Of a stretch of 64,000 nt of DNA, positions 55,871 through 64,000 are shown in pieces (positions within the stretch are counted from its first letter, which is position 1; every line of letters begins with the position of its first letter). Position numbers and translations under genes: made by a program. The stretch is from Stereocaulon alpinum. Taxonomy: Eukaryota > Ascomycota > Lecanoromycetes > Lecanorales > Stereocaulaceae. The notes under the pieces were generated by a model, which saw only the letters and a list, made by a program, of their open reading frames with translations, made no database searches and had not been told where the DNA came from. The DNA lies in assembly GCA_018257865.1 (NCBI GenBank), contig JAEUBA010000071.1:62001-126000 (forward strand), given 5' to 3'.

Positions 55871-57364
55871 GCCTCGGCGTTCATATCATTTTGCTGGTAC
55901 AGATATGCAAGCATATGTGAGTCTCCAGGCTCAATTGCACTCCAGTCGATCGCAGCCTTCATTCGATCATGCTGAAACCGGCGCGCATGTGGTAGCACTC
56001 GCCGGTTTCTCACCCAGTATTCCGCTTCCGACTCCCCGCTTACGTTCGCCGTTATACAGTGGATGGCGATCCGACATCGCTCTTGGTCAAATTCAGCGTT
56101 CAGATACTCCAGCGTCCAGTCGTGCTCACACGTATGTAGGCTATACTGGCCCGCGCTCACCTCGAGAAGAGAGTAGTTGTGCAGTGTCGAGATCGCCCGA
56201 TTGAATCTCGCCCTGCTCTTCAGTACCTCAATCCACCATGCCGGTGCATCACTGACGTCCTCGTAAAAAAGTCCGTACCAGAGGTCTTGATTGTCCAGGT
56301 ATGCCATTAGCTTCAAAAGCTCGGCCGCCGCAGGATCTTGGTCCTGGACCTGTTGAAATGACACGTTCCATGTTGAGTATAGTGTTCGCTGCTCGTAGTC
56401 TACCGGCCCGCTACTATACTGGCTGAGATCGTTCCAGCTGTAGTCGTATAGTTCGAAGTACTCGTCAAAGCTGTCCGCCGACTGACTGAGGTATGCGCCT
56501 GCCGTCGCTAATGCCAATGGCAGCCCATCAAGGCGTCGTGCGAGTCGTTCAGCTGAGTTATCTAAGGGATAGTAGAAAGGTCAGCCACTGTGATCCCTGT
56601 TTCTTATCTGTAGTCTTTCTCTCACCTCCGTCAACCTTGCGGCCTGACCGTGTTGCTAGAATAGCTAGGCTTTGTTCAACGTCTTTCAGTTTCTTCAATG
56701 GAAGTTGCTTCGCAAACGCCAGTCGCGGCGAGCGCGTCGTGATCAGGATCGAACCCTGTGCTCGGGATGGGAAATAGGCGCGGATATCGTACCCCGTTGC
56801 GCTATCTATTCCCGGCAGCCGGGGATTGTCGTAATTATCGTATACGATCAACCACTTGTCGTTGCCCTGTTGTGACAGCCATTGTCGTGCTTGTTGCACC
56901 AGTCGCTCTTCCTCATGCGCGTCGGGGAGGGCGGAGGACGCAGATATCTCTGTCACCTCCATCGCTAGTACCGCGAGCCCAGCCCTCAGTGTATTCTCAT
57001 CCTTCGCATTAAGCCAATATACCGACGAGTATCTGCTTCCCGACCGCCTGATCATGTGGATGCCTAGCTGCGTTTTACCCATCCCTCCCATTCCACATAG
57101 CGCCACCACACTCTGCCTTCCATGACATGGAGTGAGCCATATCTGTAGCTGCTCGAGTTCGTGATCGCGGCCAATGAAGTGGTCCTTATCAATCTGCGGG
57201 GCATCACGGAGTCGGACGCCAAAGTCGTAGTTGTGTGTGGCAATTGAGGGTACGGGTACCTGCGCCACGTGAATGGTGTTGTAAACAGAGCCTGCGTTGT
57301 GGCCGAGTTGGAAGCCCTGATTATTGCCGCCAGTGAAAGTCGCTGTAGAGTTCGCGGCGGTCAT
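55573..57364 (-). CDS. NB-ARC/TPR NOD-like receptor with N-terminal amyloid-type motif
   Basis: Exons 56626-57364 and 55573-56561 join through a 64-nt GTGAGA...TTAG intron, giving 575 residues to the first TAG. Residues 10-29 carry the Gly/Asn-rich motif FTGGNNQGFQLGHNAGSVYN. The NB-ARC domain follows: P-loop GMGGMGKT (91-98), Walker B region KWLIVYDNYDN (170-180), GSILITTRS (204-212) and GLPLALA just after the intron. A winged-helix-like part and an Arg/Trp-rich linker lead into the TPR array; two TPR units and part of a third precede the stop. Such receptors sense a ligand through the repeats, oligomerise, and template an amyloid fold on a partner. The partner is likely the adjacent divergent gene at 57695. 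The truncation may make it inactive or may be conditional. Confidence 0.85.
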
Positions 57365-57694
57365 TGCCGTCAGACTGATCCGATGACGCTAAGACGCCGA
57401 TACTGTGGGTAATAGAGAAGTCACTAATTGCGTAGTTCGCTGGATTCAGGCATCCGCTCCGTTCGTCAAGCAGTAAGTCCAGCGCAGACTCAAAGCTGCG
57501 AGTGGGACCCCGTGCCTCATAAAGGACTGACCTCCTAATCGGGGCTGGATTCGGTCGCATTAGCGGTTAGGCGGAGCGCTTATGAAATGCTGCCACGTTG
57601 AAGTCTCCGCATTTCTTAGCCGCATCACATATTCAGTCTCCTACAGTCTCAGCATAGTATCTGAAGAGCTTGAGAAAATTAAACATCAACCCTA
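57365..57694. promoter_or_regulatory. Shared divergent promoter of the NLR/effector pair
   Basis: Only 330 bp separate the two ATGs, so both genes must draw on this region. No TATA box or known site stands out. Confidence 0.6.
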
Positions 57695-58595
57695 ATGGCT
57701 GAAGCGATTGGAGTCACAGCCGGTTTACTGGGCATCGCAACATTCGCATTCCAAACAAGTAAGGAAGTCTACGACCTTATAAACAGCATCCAAAAAGCAC
57801 CTCAAACGATCCGAGACTTAAAGAGCGAGTTGCTGGCCCTCGATCCGGTTCTCGGCTCTATCCACAAGGTAGTCACGAGCGATGCCTCGAAGTTTGAAGA
57901 CATCCGATATCCGCTCCATCAGTGTGGCATGGTGTGTTTCTATCTGAGGTCGCTCATTCAACAGTGTACCGCGCATTCAGCCGATGGCAGCATAAGCGCG
58001 AGAGATTGGGTCAAAATGCAATACAAAGGAAAGACCATTGACGGTTACAAGGGCCAGCTCGCATCGTACAAAGCCACCATTGCAATCGTACTGGACCTTT
58101 TCACGTTGTGAGTGGTCTGATATTCAAACATTCCGATCTCTACTAATATGCCCTGGTTCTAGAACTACTTCTGCCTTGACCGCCGAAGCCGTTGACGAAA
58201 TAAAAAGGAAGGTCTACGATACAATTAGCCAAACGGAGCCGGACCTCGAGGTGCATATTGAGGAAATTACTGAAGGCCTCGACAATCTTGCCGTTAAAGC
58301 CTCCGCTATATCTCATGATCAACACACCCAACCTGGCGGAGACAGCAGCCTATATGTTTTGGAGAGACAGGAGAGAGCACTCGACGAGGACCGACTGGCT
58401 CTAGAAGCCGAGAAGAAGGCCATGGAGCAAAGCCAGCAGGCCTGTACAACAGCAAGAAAATGGCTGGCAGAGGCTGGTCCGCAACTCGATTCCCGGTCTG
58501 TTCATGTCGAATTTTCAGGTGCAAACAATTCGGGTTTCCTTTTAGGTCAAAATACGGGCGTCATTAGCAATATAAGATGGGGTGCTCAACCTTGA
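57695..58595 (+). CDS. HeLo-like domain protein with C-terminal amyloid-type motif
   Basis: Exons 57695-58107 and 58163-58595 join over a 55-nt intron (GTGAGT, CTACTAAT branch, CTAG), giving 281 residues. The N terminus (MAEAIGVTAGLLGIATFAFQ, then NSIQKAPQTIRDLKSEL) fits the fungal STAND-associated HeLo-like domain. A charged coiled coil spans about 190-250. The extreme C terminus holds FSGANNSGFLLGQNTGVISN (255-274), which matches the motif at the N terminus of the neighbouring NLR at 11 of 20 positions. In HET-S/HELLP-type systems such a protein is the cell-death executor, activated when its C-terminal motif is templated into amyloid and the HeLo-like domain attacks the plasma membrane. That role is inferred from architecture. 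No stop or frame break is seen. Confidence 0.85.
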
Positions 58596-59166
58596 GTTTA
58601 CCTAAGCCAGTATAAGTGTAATAGCAGTAAATAATGATCACCATCGAGAATTGAATGACGATTGCCTACTCTTTCTCGGTCCGGTTGCAAAACCCGGTCT
58701 ATCCCTGCACTTTTGCCGTACCTCTTTGTGACCATCTATCCAAAAGTCACACTATACCTCTACAGATAGCACAAAAGGAACCACGACAATCAATGGTACG
58801 GGAATATAACAGTTATTCACAACATATCACTCAAAGGTATACAGCTGTCACCTAAGTATGTTGAAATGTCAACAGCGTACAAATTGACTCACTATTGCAA
58901 TTGCTCTCGGTCTACAAAGCCTCTATCGAAAGATCGATCACGATCGTTACAATCAAAGGGCAAGGCATGCGCTGTCCGTCGATGCTGCAACGGAATATAT
59001 GGAAGAGTGGGGCGCCCATAGGTCTTTTAGTGACATCGAAGATGATTGGAATCATGATGATGGCTATAATAATCTTGGGGATGAAAATTAACTTATGACA
59101 TTGACAATGATAATGCCTTTTGGAGAAGAGTGGGAGTGAATGCTCCTCCTGGATGCGCGCGAATGC
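58596..59166. other. Intergenic, nothing recognised
   Basis: No supported frame or repeat between the effector gene and the MITE. Confidence 0.35.
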
Positions 59167-59589
59167 TAGAAGGATTCACCCCCCAAGTTGTCAAACCCCC
59201 CAAGTTGTCAGCCCTGTAGGGCTGAACATCAAAAATTTGCAAATCTGAAAATTTTTATTGCAGATTTGGACTTTTTGGACTCCATTCAGGTTGCTAGCTA
59301 TATCTTAGGCTTCCTTATACGTTGCCCTCTTCCTATTGGTTGCTTCTTAAGCTCCCCAGAGCTCTGCTGCTCGTCCTCGCCCTGCGCCTTCCACCATCCT
59401 TGCTGTAGACCCGTAGTAGTCACCCTTAACCGCAGAGCTATAATCTTCTGACGCCTTGCGGGCGGTAAATTTAGATATAGTAGAGTTACTAGTATTTGGT
59501 GTTAAATAAGTCAAATATGCAATAAAAATTTGCAAAATTTTGATGTTCAGCCCCTACAGGGCTGACAACTTGGGGGGTGAATCCTTCTA
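59167..59589. mobile_element. MITE with long inverted repeats and TA target site
   Basis: The left end TAGAAGGATTCACCCCCC is mirrored by GGGGGGTGAATCCTTCTA at the right. The inverted repeats extend inward through AGGGCTGAACATCAAAA with small gaps, about 75 bp. The central part has no coding capacity. Length (423 bp) and TA ends fit a Tc1/mariner-derived MITE. The left end has a duplicated CCCCCCAAGTTGTCA unit. Confidence 0.8.
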
Positions 59590-59789
59590 CTCGCTGATAA
59601 TTGGTAGGAGGCAATTTATTGCAACTTCCCTTCCGCTGCGCCGAGAATACGACGAACACCAACTCTAATGTACAGTACTTGGTCGCGAGGCCCTGCGGGA
59701 GCCTGCCTCAAGAAACCCATTCGAACTGAAGAACAGAGCAATGATTTTCTATTCCTCTTGCAGCAATCTAGTCCTCCGCAACCTGCGCT

Positions 59790-61460
59790 TTAGTACATCC
59801 GCGCCACTGGTGCTCTCCATGGCTCTAGCGCTTCGATCATCCGCGTCACTTCTGGCTCTGGCTCTGGCTCTGGCTTACCTGCCTCTAGCGCAGCGCTCTT
59901 CCGCTTCCGACCATGTTTCCCCTTGCCCTTTATGACCTCTTTCGCAGCACGCTTTGCTCTTGCCTCCTCGATGTCCTCATAGCTCATCACCTTCGCCTTC
60001 CCTAGTATTACTGACTTGGTCGATCGGCGAACTTTGGCTTCGTTGTTCATTCTGGTCAAGAATTGATTTTGATTATGGAGGAGGGCACGTTCGGCAAAGG
60101 ATATTTGGGCGGCATTGGCAAGCTTCTGTACATGCCTCTGTAAGCGCCGTATACTCGTCTCATTGAGCGTATGAGCATCCTGTTTGATCCGATTATGCAG
60201 CGACGTAAGAGCCTCTGCTGACACAGGCGTCACAGGCGTTTGTAGTACTTCGTCTTGCTGACAAGAACCCACCTTTAAATCATCGGCTCCCGGAACAGTT
60301 GATTGAGTGGGGGGCTTCGGTGTAGCTCTGAGTACTCTGTCTGGGTTGAACGGAAACAAACCACTCGCAGCCCATGTGGCGGTGATGTTTCTCTTCGTGA
60401 ACGCCTTTTCCCTTGCAGGGCTATACAGAGAGGTGAAATGCTCCTTGCCGACTGTATTTGCACCTCCTCGAAACAGTCGATCAGCCTGGTTGCGATAGGC
60501 TGCCTTCAAGGGTGCAAAGACTCCGACGTCACAGGGCTGAAGCTTATGGGAGGTATGAGAGGGTAGGCGACATAGGATGATATTATTTTCGAAACAGAAC
60601 TCCAAGACTTCTAGGGTCTCGTGCGTCCCGAAGCCGTCACAAATCAGCACCCGTGGTTTTTGATTACCCTATCCTTTAGTTTGGGCATCAAACACACACT
60701 TGAGCCATTCCAAGCTAATCTTAGAGTCGGTGTATCCAGATTCGGAGCACGCATAATGCCATCCAGGGGTGGGGAATGTGGTCCAGTTGCTTTGATGGGT
60801 AGTGGCTGGCCAAATTATCATTGGTAACAAAGACCTACCGTGTGCACTTATACACTCGATGGCAGTTACCATCGTTCGCTTGACGCCCGCGCCTCTGTAG
60901 TCTCGCGGATCGTCTTTACTTACAAGAACTTTGACGGAGCCGAGCATGCATAACATGACTCCCGTCTCGTCCATGTTGTAGACATTTTCCGGTAGGATGG
61001 CCGGATCTTGTAATACCTTGCTGATCACCTCAAACCAGTGCGTGATCTTATCATAGATGTTGTTCTCGTGACGTTTCCAATCTATTACCCTGACTCTTCT
61101 TGATTTAAGTGCTGGATGACGCTTCGAGAAGCCCTGAGCCCAGTTCTTGCCTGGAGGCTTGATCGCTTTACACGTTGTGGAACGTTGGCGGGCGATAATA
61201 AATGCTAGTGAGGGCACAAACTTTATTCGCACAGAATTTCCGAGGTCAGATATTAATTTCAAAAACTTTTCGAGGGCTTTCTCTTCCGACGGAGTGAGAT
61301 ATTGTTGACTTTAGGCCTTCTGCTCTTTCGAACGTCGCATATGTGCACGATGATGGAGGGTAGAGAGAGGGACGTTTTGACGTTTTGATATGGCATCATA
61401 TGTTCGACGCTCTCCCGGCAGAAAACCCTCTGCAAGGGCTTCACTGGCGCGGTCGCTCAT
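59790..61460 (-). pseudogene. Fot1/pogo-like DDE transposase, inactivated
   Basis: From ATG 61460 the order is a psq-type helix-turn-helix (TYDAISKRQNVPLSTLHHRA), a CENP-B-type DNA-binding part, and a DDE domain. The three expected catalytic acids are in YNMDETG, LICDGFGTHE and LQPCDVGVF. A basic C-terminal tail follows (KGKGKHGRKRKS). A TAA near 61311 and a TAG near 60669-60671 interrupt the frame, so it cannot make a full enzyme. No clear terminal inverted repeats were found flanking it. Confidence 0.85.
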
Positions 61461-62551
61461 AACTTACGGCGATGATGGATGGAGATGGGATCAATATTTA
61501 GCAGCTCAGCGCAAAGCGAAAGCAGACACGTGGCTACTCATAGAAATTTCTAGAAGAACGCCACACTTTATGTGAGTTCGGTATAATTACAATATAATAC
61601 TACTAGCGTCACTTTTAATACGGTGATATGTAAGCATTCTCCTCGCTTATTAAGACGCTTGGCGTTTTGTATACCTCTCACTTTGTCCGGATAAACTCGG
61701 CATGCAGGTTTCCTTAAGCTCTGTGTCTTCAAAGCTAGGATCCATATTCTTATGTAATTGAACTTTCGAATTATAGCCCCGAAACTCCGAGAAAGGCCGA
61801 TAGTCGTGATGGAGCAGGGGGTAATAGCTGAAGCCGCTTTCGACGCCAGGGACACGACGATCGAAAACATAACCAAGACCGTGGTATTTTTCTTGCTGCA
61901 GACTGGTTTCGTGGGGAGAAATGGCTGAAGAACAATGGCATATTGACCATAACCTCATAGATTCACGAGGGAGAGACTTAAGATGCCTGAACAATGCATT
62001 TTTCTCGGCACGGTGGGTTTCTCTCCACCCAGGGACGGACGTTATGCGCTTTATGAACGGGTCGGGCCATGTTAAGGCGTCTGATTGCGCCGTCAAGCCA
62101 AGGATGTAGCCAAGAGGGATATGAGCAAGAAACAGCAAGAAGTTGCTGCAGGGCCCTAACGGAGGCAACTGGAGCCGGGCCCAAGGCAGCCCGTTCAGGC
62201 TCCAGCGTGCTTGCACTGCCCCGCGGGAGCTCAGCTCAGCTTAGGCACGCTCAGGCACGGCTCAGGGCCGCTCACCCCTGGCTCACCTTAAAGCAGCCGC
62301 CGTTCACCTTGGAGGCTAGAAGTGGAAGGGGGAAAAATGTTTCGTGATCATGTCTAGAAGGGTAAGTTATGGCCAAAACCGTGCAATTGGATTTAAGGAG
62401 GCACGCTACATTGGTTTCGAACGTTATACGCTTTGAATTCATTTGTATCGATTGTGAAATTGGACTACCTAGTTGAAGGAAATGGCGTGAAAGATCACCG
62501 GCAACTCGCTGATTTTCTCCTTACGTCCGCGTAGTTTCAAAGCCTTCATCT
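61461..62551. other. Unresolved interval with GC-rich GGCTCA repeats
   Basis: A 188-codon minus frame (61650-62216) lacks family support. 62205-62290 holds several GCTCAG/GGCTCA repeats ending CCGCTCACCCCTGG, which resembles a hAT-type transposon end, by impression only. Confidence 0.35.
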
Positions 62552-63060
62552 CTATCGCTGCTGCGGCTGCGTATACATCATCGGTGGCTGCCGCTCCGGA
62601 GCAGCGTACTTCCCATCTTCCTTCTCTTGCGCTTTTACCTCCTTATCCTCCTGCACCAACGCGCAGCAACCACAGAAGCAGGAAATAAGGCAGTCGCTAC
62701 AGCCGTTGCCCTTGATGTTATATTGCCGACGCATATTGCTCCGGCTGATCATTTGGCGGATACCTTGGAGAGAGCAGAATGAGAGGGCGCAACAGCTCAT
62801 ACACTAACGGCAGGAGGAGTCAGTAGGGTGTGTTTTATGAGGAGTAAGAAAAGAAGACGTACGCTGCCGTTACAAAACGAAACATCGCGGTTGCCATCCC
62901 TATGACCCTGCGTTTTGCCGTAAAGAATACATGGGCACCAGGTAGCCAAGCAGCCTAGTGTTGTTTATATTAGAGTACTATTTTTATGATAACCTAGGGA
63001 CTCACATGTTCCGATTGGATTGAAGCAGTCAAATAGCGCATGGTTCCATGACCCCGACAT
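62552..63060 (-). CDS. PLAC8-family cysteine-rich protein, 132 aa
   Basis: Exons 63006-63060, 62863-62954 and 62552-62803, with introns of 51 and 59 nt (GTGAGT and GTACGT donors), rebuild a complete PLAC8 domain. It has SWNHALFDCF, then ATWCPCILYGKTQ, FCNGSCMSCCALSFCSLQGI and NMRRQYNIKGNGCSDCLISC with FCGCCALVQEDKEV. Fungal members are small membrane-associated proteins linked to metal (Cd, Zn, Ca) handling or cell size, by family knowledge. The last 30 residues are charged and Pro/Gln-rich. The ATG at 63060 starts just before the domain. The gene is intact. Confidence 0.85.
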
Positions 63061-63289
63061 TGCTAATACCTCGAGAGTTGTTGCGTTAGAATTTAAGGAA
63101 GAGAAACCACTTCAGATTTTTAGGACAGTAGATTTAGTAATATATGTCTCTTAAATCCTTAAGGATGACTGCGCCTAGCTCAACGGCCAAAGCTTTATTT
63201 CTAGTGAAGAGCGAAGTCCAATTATAATCCACGTTGTAAATACTGTCTTGTTGATTAGCCAATCAATTGTATTGCTTTGGAAATGGATG
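63061..63289. other. Upstream of PLAC8 gene
   Basis: No specific site recognised. Confidence 0.3.
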
Positions 63290-63430
63290 CGCCTCCTGGC
63301 TTATCCATTTCGGACTTCCCCAATCCAGTTTTGGCTCCCTGCTCCAATTCTGGCTCCTCTGCTCCAGGACCGGCTCCCCGATGTCAAGAATGGCTCTTTA
63401 CTCCAAAAGTGGATCCCTTGCTCTAGATTT
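63290..63430. repeat. Imperfect tandem array of TCCAxTTxTGGCTCC units
   Basis: About six degenerate units of 18-22 bp, similar in core to the array at 25755-25850. Confidence 0.65.
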
Positions 63431-63787
63431 AGCGCCCCACACATAGCAATATACTGGTCAAAGAGATCGCAATGCCTCTAGACGAAGAAGGCCAATTTAG
63501 ATCACTGATGTTCTCTAATATTTCCTGGCTGTACCTGCTTAAAGAGCGTTACAAGTATAGAGCTGAGTATCTGAGGAGTAGTATGTGGAGGATAGACTAC
63601 CGAGCTATCTACAGAGCTTGACCCGAGACGAGTCTATCGAATATCGCGCCGAGTAGCATAGTGGAGAAGTCTGACGTACTGGTTGTGAAGTGCAAATCTT
63701 TACTCTTTACCGAATATCAACGACTGGCCATCTGATTTATCAAGTCCTTCTAATTGCAGCTTAACTCATTCTGACAGCCTAATGACC

Positions 63788-64000
63788 TTATTCGTCGGTG
63801 TATCCTGGAGGAGGATCGTAGACCATGGGCTCTACAGCAAGGCAATAAGCCAAGGCAATCCAATAGTACCCCGTAAATTTAATTTTTTTAACGAATGTGA
63901 TGGCATTGAGCCGGTGCAATTGACTTTCGTGGTCGTAAGTCATGAATGGAAGATCTAACGGCATGGCATTTGCCAACTCGACAATCGTTTTAATGATCTC
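63788..64000 (-). CDS. 3' end of a gene cut by the right window edge
   Basis: The frame is open from the window edge to TAA at 63788-63790, 70 residues, with KKIKFTGYYWIALAYCLAVE and a Pro-rich end DPPPGYTDE. One hydrophobic stretch is present. No family recognised from this fragment. Confidence 0.45.
   Translation of the reverse strand, partial: EIIKTIVELANAMPLDLPFMTYDHESQLHRLNAITFVKKIKFTGYYWIALAYCLAVEPMVYDPPPGYTDE

Overview
The window reads as nuclear DNA of a filamentous ascomycete (Pezizomycotina). Genes are small and intron-rich. I could rebuild many introns by eye, mostly 38-61 nt with GTAAGT/GTATGT-type donors and CTGAC/CTAAC branch sites. Families seen are typical of these fungi: an NB-ARC/TPR NOD-like receptor, a HeLo-like effector, FRE-type metalloreductase, RasGEF, bZIP, C2H2, MADS-like, PLAC8, chromodomain, DUF3435 recombinase and a Fot1/pogo transposase. 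No species can be named from the sequence alone.

Layout. 0-9 kb: a transcription-factor-like gene cut by the left edge, a 21-bp-arm hairpin, a multi-TM protein, a small duplicated gene, a C2H2 gene and an unknown gene. 9.7-16 kb: a 577-aa unknown protein, a broken chimeric locus, and a 748-aa repeat protein. 16-23 kb: a GPI-like surface protein, then two divergent gene pairs (MADS-like/ferric reductase and coiled-coil/pseudokinase) whose shared promoters carry the same clustered GGATGC palindrome. 23.5-25.7 kb: a decayed DUF3435 tyrosine recombinase (Starship-captain family) beside a second MADS-like gene. 26-35 kb: a RasGEF, a repeat-rich C2H2 protein and a bZIP factor, set among short palindromic repeat arrays. 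35-49 kb: a graveyard of ankyrin, kinase-like, isochorismatase and other relics, with diverged copies of segments from 5-12 kb. 49-54 kb: a seven-exon chromodomain gene, a GC-rich gene-poor stretch and two solo LTRs. 54-58.6 kb: the NLR/effector pair. 59-64 kb: a MITE, a dead pogo transposase, a PLAC8 gene and a gene cut by the right edge.

The most notable system is at 54.3-58.6 kb. A head-to-head pair encodes an NB-ARC/TPR receptor and a HeLo-like protein. The receptor's extreme N terminus and the partner's extreme C terminus carry the same short Gly/Asn-rich motif. This is the architecture of fungal amyloid-signalling NLR/cell-death pairs. The receptor has 11 nearly identical 126-bp TPR units. 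Six of them have TAG exactly where the others have TGG (Trp), and the frame is otherwise open to the C terminus. That pattern could come from RIP plus repeat homogenisation, or could be a substrate for UAG-to-UGG A-to-I editing in sexual tissue.

All exon maps are hand-made from splice motifs and reading frame and need transcript support. Coordinates given as start-end span introns.
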